64,000 bases of DNA, from contig JAENZX010000004.1 in the NCBI GenBank assembly GCA_016841045.1, forward strand, positions 1 through 64,000. The letters run 5' to 3'. The notes below the pieces were generated by a model. The model searched no databases. It worked only from the letters and a program-made list of their open reading frames with translations, and was not told the DNA's origin. Numbering within the stretch: position 1 is the first letter of the stretch; every line of letters starts with the position of its first letter. This document shows, piece by piece, positions 28,893 through 43,087 of this stretch. A program made the position numbers and the translations under genes. Source of the DNA: Thermincola carboxydiphila (lineage in GTDB: Bacteria > Bacillota > Thermincolia > Thermincolales > UBA2595).

Positions 28893-28919
28893 AATTGGCT
28901 GGCGAAAGCCAGCCCAATT
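28893..28919 (+). terminator. Terminator after the second CBM25 gene
   Basis: A 7-bp stem GGCTGGC/GCCAGCC with GAAA loop (28897-28903 with 28908-28914), extended by AATT pairs past one bulge. The T tail is weak. Confidence 0.65.
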
Positions 28920-28930
28920 TATCTAATCAG

Positions 28931-33268
<4,338 letters not shown>

Positions 33269-33368
33269 CAAAAATCCTCCCTTTGTCTCTCCCTTTAAAC
33301 TGGTTACAGCACACTCAAAATCAATGCGCCCCAGCATTTCTATAAAAATCTAGTGTTTTATTCCGATT

Positions 33369-33725
33369 CTAGTGAGTTAGTCCGGGGATGAAAAGTCCAA
33401 ATACTAAAACTGCCAGAACCCCCAGGGCAACAAAACCGAACACTTTATCTCTCTCAATAAATAAAAAAGAAAAAAAGGCTCCCGCAACTCTTAGAAATGG
33501 TGTGGAAATGAGAATGATAATACCAAGAGTCATCATTTCAAGAGGTTCCAGCTGAAGTGCTCCGGCCAGAACCTCCCTAAAAGGTACCTCACCAGTTCGC
33601 GAAGACATCTGCTCCGGTTTTGACAAAAACAGTACCAAGCCCACAGCCATTAAAAACATGCTGAGCCCTGAACTAACTTTTAAAACAAGAGAAATAACCC
33701 GGTTTAATTCTTCAGATTCCTTCAT
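33369..33725 (-). CDS. DUF1634 membrane protein
   Basis: 118 residues with three predicted membrane helices (about 17-35, 61-80, 94-113) and the GIIILISTPFLRV core typical of DUF1634. It starts 2 bp after the TauE gene stop, so the two are translationally linked. DUF1634 genes regularly follow TauE/SafE-type exporters; it is probably an accessory subunit. No enzymatic motif. Confidence 0.85.
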   Translation of the reverse strand: MKESEELNRVISLVLKVSSGLSMFLMAVGLVLFLSKPEQMSSRTGEVPFREVLAGALQLEPLEMMTLGIIILISTPFLRVAGAFFSFLFIERDKVFGFVALGVLAVLVFGLFIPGLTH

Positions 33726-33727
33726 TT

Positions 33728-34549
33728 TCAGCTCCCAATCCCTTTAATAATCATTTGTAAAGCAACATACAGAAAAACAATTATAAAAAGCCTTTTTAGA
33801 GTCCTTACAGAAAAAGCCTTGTTAAACCGCAGTCCCATATTTGCCCCTACAAAAACCCCAAGGGCCACAGGAACAGTCTCCACCGGGCTGACGTTTCCAC
33901 TTAAATAATAGATAGAGGCACTTGCAGCCGCAGTTACACCAATCATAAAATTACTGGTAGCGACTGCGGTTTTAAGGGGAACACCCATTAAAGTGTACAT
34001 CACAGGTATTTTTATAAGGCCCCCTCCTATTCCCAGCAACCCTGACAAGATACCGGCAATTCCCGAGAATGCCAATCCTAGAGGTAGATTTTTGACTTCG
34101 TATTCAGGTGTATCAACACCCTTCAATACAGGCTTAACTCCCCCCGCAGCAGGCTCAGGCCCACCCGCCGCTGCAATCTGACCTCTTGCCGGCTCATCTT
34201 TACGGTACATGGCATATGCATTATACAGCAGCAGAAGGGAAAACAGCAGGTAAAGGACTCGTGAACTTACAAAAGCCGCTATAATAGCCCCAACTATTGC
34301 GCCAACAGTCGTACCAAGCTCCAGAAGCATTCCCAGCCTGATATCAACCCTTCCCTCACGTACATACACAACAGCCGCACTGGTAGAGGTTGCAATTACA
34401 GCTATTAAGCTTATTCCAATGGCACTATGTATAGGCATATGAAACAGTATGGTGAGTACAGGTATTACCAGAAAGCCGCCTCCAAGACCTAAAAGGGCCC
34501 CGAAAACTCCTGCCGCCAGACCAACTGCTAACAAAAGTAAGGTTGTCAT
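33728..34549 (-). CDS. TauE/SafE family sulfite/sulfur-anion exporter
   Basis: 273 residues from ATG 34549 (AGAGG upstream); a longer frame from 34636 adds an uncharged tail without a site. The two family repeats are visible as GVFGALLGLGGGFLVIP near residue 13 and GILSGLLGIGGGLIKIP near 160, within about eight helices. The family exports sulfite, sulfoacetate or related anions; the exact substrate is unknown. It is paired with DUF1634. A sulfur link would fit the YedE-TusA genes at 60034-61481, but they are far apart. Confidence 0.88.
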   Translation of the reverse strand: MTTLLLLAVGLAAGVFGALLGLGGGFLVIPVLTILFHMPIHSAIGISLIAVIATSTSAAVVYVREGRVDIRLGMLLELGTTVGAIVGAIIAAFVSSRVLYLLFSLLLLYNAYAMYRKDEPARGQIAAAGGPEPAAGGVKPVLKGVDTPEYEVKNLPLGLAFSGIAGILSGLLGIGGGLIKIPVMYTLMGVPLKTAVATSNFMIGVTAAASASIYYLSGNVSPVETVPVALGVFVGANMGLRFNKAFSVRTLKRLFIIVFLYVALQMIIKGIGS

Positions 34550-34609
34550 TTTAAAAATCCTCTCAGAGATTCTTTTCCTATTATAGCATATCCTGCTTTG
34601 CTTATTCCA

Positions 34610-34651
34610 TAACATGAGACAAAGTAAAACCGGCACGTATTATGCCGGTTT
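34610..34651 (-). terminator. Intrinsic terminator of the his operon
   Basis: AAACCGGCA/TGCCGGTTT stem (34627-34635 with 34643-34651) starts in the stop codon of the SHOCT gene and is followed on the minus strand by TACTTTG. Confidence 0.82.
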
Positions 34652-34883
34652 ACTTTTTCAATAATTCATTTTTTATTTTGTTGTACTCTTCAATAGTAAT
34701 CTCGCCTTTAGCCAACCTCTGTTTTAGGAGTTCTAGAGCATCGGGTGACTTTTCAGTAACAAACGCCGGTTCGGATCTTCTCAACAATATCATGAGGCCG
34801 TATAAAGCAAATACAACCACAGTTGCCATGATTATCCAGCCAACTACCATCCATATTCCCATTCCATAACCGTAGCCGTACAT
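34650..34883 (-). CDS. Small SHOCT-domain membrane protein
   Basis: 77 residues. One helix (about residues 10-33) is followed by a C-terminal SHOCT domain (LLKQRLAKGEITIEEYNKIKNEL). GGAGGTG sits about 9 nt before ATG 34883; GTG 34886 is also possible, and a longer ATG start at 34907 overlaps the site itself. SHOCT domains are oligomerisation tags at the ends of many small membrane proteins. It lies 68 bp below the hypothetical gene and closes the his transcript. No known role. Confidence 0.8.
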   Translation of the reverse strand: MYGYGYGMGIWMVVGWIIMATVVVFALYGLMILLRRSEPAFVTEKSPDALELLKQRLAKGEITIEEYNKIKNELLKK

Positions 34884-34951
34884 CACATCAATCACCTCCA
34901 ATTTCATAATAAACCTTAATTGTGGTGAAATTGTGATGAAATGTTGGATTT

Positions 34952-35362
34952 TTAGTTATTTAATCCTTCTGGTTCCTTATAAACTGCATCTCTTATAATT
35001 ACTGCATCATCCATATCAAAGAAGTCCCGTCCGCTCCTCTGAGCTTTTTGGACCAGCAGATTGATGGGGGTTGCAGTTATTATAAGATTCTTCGGCGTAT
35101 TCAGGCTTTCCACGATAGAATGCTGATTAGGCGGGAAAACCACGGTAATCTCCTCATCGTTAAGCCAGTAAATAAAGAGAAGGTATGAATCCGTATCCTT
35201 CTTGTAAGACCAGGTATAGTAGTACTGCAGTTGTTCGGCTTTGGCAACCCTCGCCAACTGCTCTTTAAATTCTTTAATGTAAAGAATTACTACCGCTTTA
35301 CCGTTATCAAGAGTACCGGCCCCAACTTGTTCAGGGCTGTATCCTTTGGTTGAAGGTTTCAT
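34952..35362 (-). CDS. Conserved-looking hypothetical protein in the his operon
   Basis: 136 residues, no leader, no membrane helix. Mixed alpha/beta with YYYTWSYKKDTDSYLLFIYWLNDEEITVVFP in the middle. I do not recognise the family. GGGGAGA lies 6 nt upstream, and the start is 11 bp from the hisIE stop, so it is in the his operon. Its position does not show a histidine role. Confidence 0.75.
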   Translation of the reverse strand: MKPSTKGYSPEQVGAGTLDNGKAVVILYIKEFKEQLARVAKAEQLQYYYTWSYKKDTDSYLLFIYWLNDEEITVVFPPNQHSIVESLNTPKNLIITATPINLLVQKAQRSGRDFFDMDDAVIIRDAVYKEPEGLNN

Positions 35363-35373
35363 TGATATCTCCC

Positions 35374-35997
35374 CTATCTTCTCTTGGCCAGCTCGTTAAA
35401 AACCTCCTGGGGTTTTATGTCCTGTTCACCAAGCAGTACTAGCAGGTGATATAATAAATCACTAACTTCGTAAACGACTTCTTCCCTACTCCTGTTCTTG
35501 GCTCCAATAATAACTTCAGCGGCCTCTTCACCGACTTTTTTCAGTATCTTATCCAGACCCTTGTTAAACAGATATGTGGTATAAGACCCCTCCGGCATTT
35601 CCCGTTTTCGGCTCATTACCACTTCGTAGACCTCGTTTATAATGTCCGCTCCCACATTTTTTTCTCCCTCAACAGTATGCAGGGGATTATGAAAGCACGA
35701 TCTTTTCCCTGTATGGCAGGCAACACCTGTCTGAATGGCTTTTACCAAAAGGCAGTCGGCATCACAATCATATGTTATATCCTTAACATCCTGAAAGTGG
35801 CCTGAAGTTGCGCCTTTGTGCCATAACTCCTGCCGGCTGCGGCTCCAAAACCAGGTCTGTCCTGTTTCCAGAGTCTTTTTTAATGACTCTTCGTTCATAT
35901 AGGCCATCATCAGGACTTCATTGGACTCAACATCCTGAATAATGGCAGGTATAAGACCATGAGCATCAAAACGAAGGTTCGAAATTTCTACCGTCAT
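35374..35997 (-). CDS. hisI: Bifunctional phosphoribosyl-AMP cyclohydrolase / PRPP-ATP pyrophosphatase
   Basis: 207 residues. N-terminal HisI domain (about 1-115) with CDADCLL and [10 protein letters not shown] Zn/metal ligands; C-terminal HisE domain (about 115-207) with [15 protein letters not shown]. It catalyses steps 2 and 3 of histidine synthesis. Start and hisF stop share one base (TAATG), showing coupling. Confidence 0.97.
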   Translation of the reverse strand: MTVEISNLRFDAHGLIPAIIQDVESNEVLMMAYMNEESLKKTLETGQTWFWSRSRQELWHKGATSGHFQDVKDITYDCDADCLLVKAIQTGVACHTGKRSCFHNPLHTVEGEKNVGADIINEVYEVVMSRKREMPEGSYTTYLFNKGLDKILKKVGEEAAEVIIGAKNRSREEVVYEVSDLLYHLLVLLGEQDIKPQEVFNELAKRR

Positions 35998-36755
35998 TAT
36001 CTGACCACCACTCCTCTTTCCTTTAAGAAATCCTTGGTTTCCCTTATCGAGTATTCTCCAAAGTGAAATATGGAAGCGGCCAGGGCCGCATCAGCCTTGC
36101 CCTCCACCAGACCTTCCCTGATGTGCTCAAGATTGCCCACACCACCTGAAGCTATAACAGGTATATTTACTAGTTCAGCTACAGCCCGTGTCAGCTCAAC
36201 ATCATATCCGTCCTTCGTGCCATCACAGTCCATACTGGTAAGGAGAATTTCCCCGGCACCAAGCTCTTCACCCTTCTTTATCCATTCCAGGACGTCAATA
36301 CCGGTCGGGGTCCTTCCACCATGGATATAAACCTCCCACTTTCCTGGCTCCTGTGCTCTCTTGGCATCAACTGCAAGAACAATACACTGGGTCCCAAACT
36401 TATTGGCCCCTTCGGAAATTAAAGCCGGGTTTTGTACTGCGGCAGTATTTACAGATACTTTATCAGCCCCAGCAGCTAGCATAACCCTGATGTCTTCAAC
36501 AGTTCTGATTCCACCACCGACAGTAAAGGGGATAAACACTTCTTCAGAAGTCCTTCTAACCACATCCAGCATAGTAGCCCGTCCGTCAGAGGAAGCTGTA
36601 ATATCCAGAAACACCAGTTCATCAGCCCCTTCTCTGTCATAAAAAGCAGCCAATTCCACCGGGTCACCGGCGTCTCTCAGGTTGACAAAATTCGTTCCTT
36701 TTACCACTCTGCCCCCTGTAACGTCAAGACAGGGAATAATCCTTTTTGCCAGCAT
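35997..36755 (-). CDS. hisF: Imidazole glycerol phosphate synthase, cyclase subunit
   Basis: 252 residues, TIM barrel. [15 protein letters not shown] carries catalytic Asp11; the second Asp is in VLAVDAKR near 130; GGGIRT and GGVGN bind phosphate. It uses ammonia from HisH to form IGP and AICAR, the latter feeding purine synthesis (PurH at 47126-48667). It starts 2 bp after hisA. Confidence 0.97.
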   Translation of the reverse strand: MLAKRIIPCLDVTGGRVVKGTNFVNLRDAGDPVELAAFYDREGADELVFLDITASSDGRATMLDVVRRTSEEVFIPFTVGGGIRTVEDIRVMLAAGADKVSVNTAAVQNPALISEGANKFGTQCIVLAVDAKRAQEPGKWEVYIHGGRTPTGIDVLEWIKKGEELGAGEILLTSMDCDGTKDGYDVELTRAVAELVNIPVIASGGVGNLEHIREGLVEGKADAALAASIFHFGEYSIRETKDFLKERGVVVR

Positions 36756-36757
36756 TT

Positions 36758-37486
36758 TTACCCCTCCGTTACTGCCAAAGCTTCTTTCAGGTCAAGCCTG
36801 CCGTCATAGAGGGCTTTTCCTGTTATTACCGAGTCAACCCCATAGGCTTCAAGGGTTTTAAGGGCTATTATATCCTCCAGACTTGAGACTCCTCCTGAAG
36901 CAATGACCTTAAGCCCGGTCTTTTCTGCAATCTCCCTGGTACTTTCAAGGTTCGGACCCTTTAAAGTGCCGTCCCGTGAAATATCTGTATAAATAATTCG
37001 GGTAATGCCCAGTTCCTTCATTTCATTGGCCAGTTCAACTGCCGTCTTGGTTGCCGTTGAGTCCCAGCCGTGTATGGCCACCATCCCGTTTTTGGCGTCA
37101 ACACCGAGGACAATTCTGTCCCCACCGTATTTAGCACAGGCTTCCTCAACCAGTTTAGGATTTGCGATGGCTGCAGTGCCCAAAATAACTCTATTCATCC
37201 CCATATCAAGATAAGCCGAAATGGTATCCATATCCCTAATGCCGCCACCCAGCTCTGCCGGTATTGTTAAAGCGGCCAGGATATCTTTAATTGCTTTCAG
37301 GTTTTGCGGCTTCCCCTTAAAGGCCCCGTCAAGGTCTACCAGGTGGAGGAATTTAGCCCCTAAACCCTCCCATTTCCTGGCCATTTCTGCCGGGTCATCG
37401 GAGTAGACAGTTTCATTCTCAATCTTCCCCTCCACAAGTCTGACACATTTACCGTTACGCAAATCTATTGCAGGTATTACAAGCAT
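36758..37486 (-). CDS. hisA: ProFAR isomerase
   Basis: 242 residues, TIM barrel with [15 protein letters not shown] (catalytic Asp8), GGGIRD and [11 protein letters not shown] phosphate loops, and the second catalytic Asp in IYTDISRDG. Isomerises ProFAR to PRFAR. It overlaps hisH by one base. Confidence 0.97.
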   Translation of the reverse strand: MLVIPAIDLRNGKCVRLVEGKIENETVYSDDPAEMARKWEGLGAKFLHLVDLDGAFKGKPQNLKAIKDILAALTIPAELGGGIRDMDTISAYLDMGMNRVILGTAAIANPKLVEEACAKYGGDRIVLGVDAKNGMVAIHGWDSTATKTAVELANEMKELGITRIIYTDISRDGTLKGPNLESTREIAEKTGLKVIASGGVSSLEDIIALKTLEAYGVDSVITGKALYDGRLDLKEALAVTEG

Positions 37487-38088
37487 TACCTCAACTCCCC
37501 AAAATTCTTAAGTATTCGTAACCCCAAAGTACTGCTTTTTTCGGGATGAAACTGAATGCCGAAAAGATTCTCCGAACTGGCAATGGATGTGAATTTAATC
37601 CCGTAGTCTGTCAATGTGGTACTATCCCCAGAATCACCGGGGTCAACATAATATGAATGAACAAAATAAAAAGCGGACCTGTCAGGTATGTCTTTTAAAA
37701 TAGAGTCGTCTTTTTGAATCTCTATCTGGTTCCAACCCATATGTGGTATCTTAAGCCCCGGAGGGAACATTCTTACATGCCCTGGCAGCAATTTAAGTCC
37801 CTCATGGAGACCAAATTCTTCACTGGATTCAAACATTAGCTGCAGCCCCAGGCAAATACCCAAAAAAGGTTTTCCAGCTTTAACAGTCTCTTCTATAGCT
37901 TCAACCATATGAGTCTCCCGCAGGTTATGCATGGCATCACCAAAGGCCCCCACGCCAGGCAGCACTACTTTATCAGCCTTTCTGACTTCATTGGGGTCTG
38001 AGGAAATCCGGGCATCAAAGCCAACTTTTTCAAAGCCCTTCTGTACACTGCGCAGGTTCCCCATACCGTAATCGATAATGGTTATCAT
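37486..38088 (-). CDS. hisH: Imidazole glycerol phosphate synthase, glutaminase subunit
   Basis: 200 residues, class I glutamine amidotransferase: oxyanion strand MGNLRS, nucleophile Cys in FLGICLGLQLMFE near 79, and His-Glu in FGIQFHPEKS near 179-183. It supplies ammonia to HisF through the barrel. Confidence 0.97.
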   Translation of the reverse strand: MITIIDYGMGNLRSVQKGFEKVGFDARISSDPNEVRKADKVVLPGVGAFGDAMHNLRETHMVEAIEETVKAGKPFLGICLGLQLMFESSEEFGLHEGLKLLPGHVRMFPPGLKIPHMGWNQIEIQKDDSILKDIPDRSAFYFVHSYYVDPGDSGDSTTLTDYGIKFTSIASSENLFGIQFHPEKSSTLGLRILKNFGELR

Positions 38089-38109
38089 AATTTCCTCCTA
38101 ACCGGACCC

Positions 38110-38703
38110 TTAGAGGGACCCCTTGGTGGACATAATTCCTTCAATCCGTTCATCAATAGAAACAGCATCTCTTATTGCCCTGCCCAGAGCCTTAAAAATA
38201 GCTTCTATAATGTGGTGGGTATTGGTACCGGCCATGAGCCTGACATGAAGGTTCATACCGCAATTGTTTGCAAAAGCCCTAAGGAATTCTTCCACTAGCT
38301 CTGTATCAAAATCCCCTACTTTCTGAGCAGGCATTTTTGCATCAAAAGCAAGGTATGCTCTGCCGCTGAGGTCTACAACTACCATGGCCAGTGCTTCATC
38401 CATGGGGACAAAAGCTGTTCCATAACGTTTTATCCCTGCTTTATCCCCTAGCGCACCGCCAATAGCCTGTCCCAGGCATATTCCGATGTCCTCTACAGTA
38501 TGATGATCATCAATGGCAATATCACCTTGGGCCTCAACTTCCAGGTCAAACATGCCATGCCGCGACCAAAGAGCAAGCATGTGATCCATGAAGGGTACTC
38601 CGGTTTCCAGTACGTAACTGCCTTTACCATCCAGGTTTAGTTTCAGATTTATGTCGGTTTCCGTTGTAGTCCTGGTAATCTTACTCTTTCTCTCCTCACT
38701 CAT
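38110..38703 (-). CDS. hisB: Imidazoleglycerol-phosphate dehydratase
   Basis: 197 residues from ATG 38703; CGGGAG is about 9 nt upstream, while GTG 38712 touches the site. Monofunctional form with metal-binding pairs [23 protein letters not shown] and [13 protein letters not shown]. Histidinol-phosphatase is not fused and not in this window. Confidence 0.96.
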   Translation of the reverse strand: MSEERKSKITRTTTETDINLKLNLDGKGSYVLETGVPFMDHMLALWSRHGMFDLEVEAQGDIAIDDHHTVEDIGICLGQAIGGALGDKAGIKRYGTAFVPMDEALAMVVVDLSGRAYLAFDAKMPAQKVGDFDTELVEEFLRAFANNCGMNLHVRLMAGTNTHHIIEAIFKALGRAIRDAVSIDERIEGIMSTKGSL

Positions 38704-38739
38704 CAAAAACACTCCCGTTCTAATTAAGGATCAGCCTTA

Positions 38740-39807
38740 TCAGGGAATAAGCCTATTTTTCAATTTCTCCAGAAAGAGGTCATTTTCCTGCCGTGTTCCC
38801 ACAGTCACCCTCAGGCACTTGTCCAGCCCATGGGTACTGCCCGGGCTGTTTCTAACCAGCAAGCCGTCTTCCACCAGTCCCTGGTGCAGTTCTCCGGGAC
38901 TTTGGGGAACCTTAAACAATATAAAATTGGCATCACTGGGATGGTTTTCAATACCAGGTATTTTTGCCAGTTCTTCCTGCAACCTTGTACGTTCAGATAC
39001 AATTTCCTCAATCTGCTGCAGGAAGGCGTTCCAGTTATCCAAAACCACAGCTGCTGCCAACTGTGAAAAAGCATTAACGTTATAAGGCTGCTTTACTTTT
39101 AAAAGCTCTCTTGTTACATCTTTATGAGCCGCCAGGTAACCAACCCGCAAACCGGCCAGAGATACTTTTGAAAAGGTTCGTAAAATAATAAGGTTCGGGT
39201 ACTTGGATAACAGTGGCAGTGCCGTTTCACCGCCAAAATCTATGTACGCCTCATCAACAACCACCAAAGACCCGGTTTCTCTGACCAAAGCCTCAATTTG
39301 ACTGAGAGGCACGCTGTTCCCGGTGGGGTTATTGGGTGTAGCAATAAAAGTTACTCTTGTATCAGGATTGTTCATTTCAGTCAGCAGAAGTTCAGTGTTT
39401 AAGCTGAAATCCTCATTTCTAGGGACCTCTACAGGCTGTGTGCCGGTAATCTGACCATGTATTTTGTACATTGAAAAGGTTGGGACAGGAATGACCACCC
39501 GCTTACCGGGTCCTCCAAAAGTCTGCATAATAAGCTGGATCAGCTCATCAGACCCGTTCCCCAGTACAACATTGTCCGCTTCAGTTTTAATTAATTCAGA
39601 GATTTTAGCTTTTAGTTCCCGCCCCCCGGGATCCGGGTACCTGGTAAAAGTGTCTCCGGATAATCGCTCAAATATCTCCCTGATAACAATCTCCGGAAAT
39701 GTATGAGGATTTTCGTTAGCGTCAAGCTTTATTACATCCGGGTAATCATGTGGTTCATAAGGAATAAGTTTCTTGATATCTTCTCTTACCAAATCACGTA
39801 CATCCAT
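38740..39807 (-). CDS. hisC: Histidinol-phosphate aminotransferase
   Basis: 355 residues, fold-type I PLP enzyme. Family opening LIPYEPHDYP, ATPNNPTGN, and the PLP Lys in RTFSKVSLAGLRVGYL near 225. Converts imidazole-acetol phosphate to histidinol phosphate. It is 10 bp from hisD and 36 bp from hisB. Confidence 0.96.
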   Translation of the reverse strand: MDVRDLVREDIKKLIPYEPHDYPDVIKLDANENPHTFPEIVIREIFERLSGDTFTRYPDPGGRELKAKISELIKTEADNVVLGNGSDELIQLIMQTFGGPGKRVVIPVPTFSMYKIHGQITGTQPVEVPRNEDFSLNTELLLTEMNNPDTRVTFIATPNNPTGNSVPLSQIEALVRETGSLVVVDEAYIDFGGETALPLLSKYPNLIILRTFSKVSLAGLRVGYLAAHKDVTRELLKVKQPYNVNAFSQLAAAVVLDNWNAFLQQIEEIVSERTRLQEELAKIPGIENHPSDANFILFKVPQSPGELHQGLVEDGLLVRNSPGSTHGLDKCLRVTVGTRQENDLFLEKLKNRLIP

Positions 39808-39817
39808 GCTGCCATCC

Positions 39818-41101
39818 TCACTTTTCCAGCCTTACCCGTACCGCATTTGCGTGGGCATCCAGCCCTTCGGTCTCGGCCAATTTTATTATGTCCATGCCGT
39901 GCTTATAAAGCCTTTCCGGCGAATAGGATATTACACTTGACTTCTTCATAAAAGTTTCAACATTTAGCGGAGAATAAAACCTGGCTGTTCCTCCGGTAGG
40001 CAGGACATGGTTTGGCCCTGCGAAATAGTCCCCTACCGGTTCAGGGGTAAAGTGTCCCAAAAATATTGCTCCGGCATTTTTAATCTTCCCCAGTAAAGTA
40101 AATGGTTCATCAACTGAAAGCTCCAGATGTTCAGGAGCATAGGCATTTGCAAGTTCTACTGCCTCGTCAAGGTCTTTGGTTATAATTATGGCACTGTAAT
40201 CCCTAAGAGAGGCAGTCATAATCTCCTTACGGGAGAGGTACCCGACCTGCCTGATGATTTCCTCCCGCACCTGTTCAGCAAGTTCTCGGGAAGGTGTTAA
40301 CAGTATTGCTGATGCTAAAACGTCGTGTTCAGCCTGAGATAACAGGTCAGCCGCAACATACACGGGGTTGCATTCTCCATCGGCTATTACAAGAATCTCA
40401 CTGGGACCGGCCAGCATATCTATATTGACCTGACCATAAACCATCTTTTTGGCTAAAGTTACATAGATATTTCCAGGGCCGGATATCAGGTCAACTTTTT
40501 TAATAGTTTCCGTTCCATATGCCAATGCAGCAATTGCCTGGGCTCCACCCAGCTTATAGATTTCGTTGACCCCCGCTTCGGCAGCAGCAACCAGTGTGGA
40601 GGCCTGCAGTCTGCCATCAGCATGTGGAGGTGCAACCATTACTATTTCACTTACACCGGCTACCTGGGCCGGAACTGCATTCATCAATACAGAGGAAGGA
40701 TAATTTGCCGTTCCCCCGGGTACATATATGCCTACCCGTTCCATGGGCCTTATTACCTGTCCAAGAATGGTCCCGTCAGGACTTGCGTCAAACCACGAAT
40801 TGTTAAGCTGTTTCCTGTGAAACTCAGCTATATTATCTCTGGCCTTTCGAATAGCGTTGACAAAGTCACTTTCCACTTCTTCATAGGCCTCTTCAATTTC
40901 CTCGTTTGAAACCCTGAGAGTCTCCGGAGTTAAATCCGCCCCGTCAAATTTAGCTGTAAACTCAACAAGGGCCTGGTTTCCATGTTCCCTGACCCTAGCC
41001 AGTATTTCCTGTACCCTTTCCTCGTAAACTGCCTGGTCGGAATACTGTTTGTTAATAACACCCTTAACACTGCTATCAGTTGAATCAAGTATCCTGATCA
41101 T
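39818..41101 (-). CDS. hisD: Histidinol dehydrogenase
   Basis: 427 residues, normal length. NAD/Zn motifs [12 protein letters not shown] and DMLAGPSEI, with the late catalytic His-rich APEHLEL and [14 protein letters not shown]. Oxidises histidinol to histidine in two steps. Overlaps hisG by 4 nt (ATGA). Confidence 0.97.
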   Translation of the reverse strand: MIRILDSTDSSVKGVINKQYSDQAVYEERVQEILARVREHGNQALVEFTAKFDGADLTPETLRVSNEEIEEAYEEVESDFVNAIRKARDNIAEFHRKQLNNSWFDASPDGTILGQVIRPMERVGIYVPGGTANYPSSVLMNAVPAQVAGVSEIVMVAPPHADGRLQASTLVAAAEAGVNEIYKLGGAQAIAALAYGTETIKKVDLISGPGNIYVTLAKKMVYGQVNIDMLAGPSEILVIADGECNPVYVAADLLSQAEHDVLASAILLTPSRELAEQVREEIIRQVGYLSRKEIMTASLRDYSAIIITKDLDEAVELANAYAPEHLELSVDEPFTLLGKIKNAGAIFLGHFTPEPVGDYFAGPNHVLPTGGTARFYSPLNVETFMKKSSVISYSPERLYKHGMDIIKLAETEGLDAHANAVRVRLEK

Positions 41102-41757
41102 TCTTCAGTACCCCCGTTTTCAACAATTTCCTTTATCTTTTCAATTATGGGGTTTATGCGCTCACTAAGCATGCGATGACTTACCCTGTTTGCTATCAAT
41201 CTGGTTGTGGAGTTAAATATTGGAGCTACCTCAACCAGCTTATTTTCTCTAAGAGTTCGTCCGGTGGAGACAATATCGACAATCAGATCTGAGAGCCCTA
41301 CCATGGGTGCCAGTTCAATGTTACCATGAAGTTTTATAATCTCCATCTGTTTGCCAAGACTGGCAAAAAACTGCTGTGCTACCCTGGGAAACTTGGTAGC
41401 AACCCTTGCATGATCAAGCTGCCGCCAATCCTTTTCCCGCGCTTTCTCTTCAGGCATTGCCACCATAAAACGGCAGAAACCGTATTTCAGATCGAGCAAT
41501 TCAAAAACATCTTTTTTCTGTTCAACAATAGTATCCTTCCCAACAAACCCCAGGTCAGCAGCCCCGTATTCAACAAACGTGGGTATATCGGTAGGACGGC
41601 AGACAATATACTGAACCTCCTGTTCATCATCTGTAAACAGGAGTTTCCTCGTATCATTTTCCATTTCCCCGCAATTCAAACCGGTTTTTTTCAGCAGGTC
41701 TATGGTGGGTTTATACAAAGTTCCTTTGGGAACAGCCATTACAAGATTCTTTTTCAA
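41098..41757 (-). CDS. hisG: ATP phosphoribosyltransferase, short form
   Basis: 219 residues, the short catalytic form lacking the C-terminal feedback domain, so it needs HisZ for activity and histidine control. The PRPP loop region is [16 protein letters not shown] near 170. First step of histidine synthesis, using PRPP. Starts 24 bp after hisZ. Confidence 0.96.
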   Translation of the reverse strand: MKKNLVMAVPKGTLYKPTIDLLKKTGLNCGEMENDTRKLLFTDDEQEVQYIVCRPTDIPTFVEYGAADLGFVGKDTIVEQKKDVFELLDLKYGFCRFMVAMPEEKAREKDWRQLDHARVATKFPRVAQQFFASLGKQMEIIKLHGNIELAPMVGLSDLIVDIVSTGRTLRENKLVEVAPIFNSTTRLIANRVSHRMLSERINPIIEKIKEIVENGGTEE

Positions 41758-41781
41758 CTACTATCACCTCTGTATAAAATA

Positions 41782-42972
41782 TCAATTTTCACTTTCTTCC
41801 GAAATTATAACAGTTGACTTTGCATTTACCGGCGGGTCTGAGTCACCGCTGCCGTTTATACAGTGAGTGACTACAATATTCCCTTCCCCACGCAGTTCCC
41901 TGGCTTTTTTAAACGCTGCCGGAGCCTGTGCTGCAGTGTAGATTACGAGATAATCGGGAACTGTATTCACATTATTTTGCCCTCCTTGTTTCTCAAGGGA
42001 AAGTAAAAGCCTTTCCATTCCCAGAGCAAATCCCGTAGCCGGACACTCTCTGCCAAATTGCCCCATCAGATTATCATATCTCCCGCCTCCCAGGATAGGA
42101 AAGCCCAGATAAGGCGAATATCCTTCGAACACAACTCCTGTATAGTAATCAAGGCCTCTTAAAACGCCCAGATCTATTTCGACGTGGTCTGTAATTCCGT
42201 AAGCCTCAAGAGCATCATATACCTGTTCCAGGTCTTTTAGGGCTTTTAGAACTTTACCGTTTTCAGTGAGCCCAGCCACTTTGGTCAGGATCTCTTTACC
42301 ACCATGACAGGTAATCACCTGCATAAACTTGTCTTTCTCCGAAACCGCAACATTAAACTCATCAAGAAGTTCCTGCAGCCCAACATAGTTTTTGTTACTG
42401 ACTGCATTCTTGACCCAGCCTTTTTCTTCATTTGGAAGCCCTAATTCCTCAATAATTCCATACAACACGTCAACATGCCCGATACTTAATTTAAAACTCT
42501 TAAGTCCGGAGGTTCTCAATATCTCAACGGCAATGGCGATTACTTCAGCATCTGCAAAAGAGCTGTCATCGCCTATCAATTCAATACCCGACTGATAAAA
42601 TTCCCGCTGTCTGCCAGCCTGAGGGTCTTCAAAACTAAATGCATTTCCCATATAAAAAAGCCTTAAAGGCAATTTCTCATCCTTTAACCGGGTCCCCACA
42701 AGCCTCGCAATTGGAGTGGTCATATCAGGTCTTAAAGCCAGGATATGCCCCTGTCTGTCAATGAATTTATACAATCGAGATTCCTCTTCCGCACCCCTGC
42801 CCATTGACAACGAAGCATAATATTCGAAGGTGGGAGTTACGATCTCTCTGTAACCCCAGGAAACAAAGGTTTCTTCAAAACAATGCTCAAGTTTCCTCTT
42901 ACGCAGGGCCTCTTCTGGCAGTATATCACGTATACCAGCAGGAATCTGTATCTTAAGACGGTCCTTTGTCAA
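41782..42972 (-). CDS. hisZ: ATP phosphoribosyltransferase regulatory subunit
   Basis: 396 residues from TTG 42972, because AGAGGGGG lies 6 nt upstream; the longer GTG 42993 start has no site and lies in the operator palindrome. HisRS-like fold (IPAGIRDILPEEA, ALRPDMTTPIAR, GGGRYDNLMGQFG) without the anticodon-binding domain of true HisRS, about 400 residues rather than 420-430. It pairs with the short HisG. First gene of the his operon. Confidence 0.94.
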   Translation of the reverse strand: MTKDRLKIQIPAGIRDILPEEALRKRKLEHCFEETFVSWGYREIVTPTFEYYASLSMGRGAEEESRLYKFIDRQGHILALRPDMTTPIARLVGTRLKDEKLPLRLFYMGNAFSFEDPQAGRQREFYQSGIELIGDDSSFADAEVIAIAVEILRTSGLKSFKLSIGHVDVLYGIIEELGLPNEEKGWVKNAVSNKNYVGLQELLDEFNVAVSEKDKFMQVITCHGGKEILTKVAGLTENGKVLKALKDLEQVYDALEAYGITDHVEIDLGVLRGLDYYTGVVFEGYSPYLGFPILGGGRYDNLMGQFGRECPATGFALGMERLLLSLEKQGGQNNVNTVPDYLVIYTAAQAPAAFKKARELRGEGNIVVTHCINGSGDSDPPVNAKSTVIISEESEN

Positions 42973-42991
42973 ATCAATCCCCCTCTTTCGC

Positions 42992-43009
42992 ACTTTAACT
43001 AGTTAAAGT
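42992..43009. promoter_or_regulatory. Operator palindrome of the his operon, probable HisR (YerC) site
   Basis: ACTTTAACTAGTTAAAGT is a perfect 18-nt palindrome with CTAG centre, like TrpR-family operators. It begins 9 nt after the -10 box, covering the likely start of transcription, so binding would repress. A TrpR-family yerC gene is at 45416-45727. Confidence 0.78.
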
Positions 43010-43018
43010 AATAAAGTA

Positions 43019-43047
43019 ATGTTAGCATAGTATGCATAAAAAGTCAA
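43019..43047 (-). promoter_or_regulatory. Sigma-A promoter of the his operon
   Basis: TTGACT (43047-43042), a 17-nt spacer and TAACAT (43024-43019), immediately upstream of the operator palindrome. Confidence 0.8.
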
Positions 43048-43077
43048 TTAATTTAGCCTCCCTCTATAAAGGGAGGC
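43040..43077 (-). terminator. Intrinsic terminator of the agr-like operon
   Basis: A 7-bp stem GCCTCCC/GGGAGGC (43056-43062 with 43071-43077) is followed on the minus strand by TAAATTAATTGACTTTTT, 10 bp after the kinase stop. Confidence 0.78.
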
Positions 43078-43087
43078 ATTAGTATTG

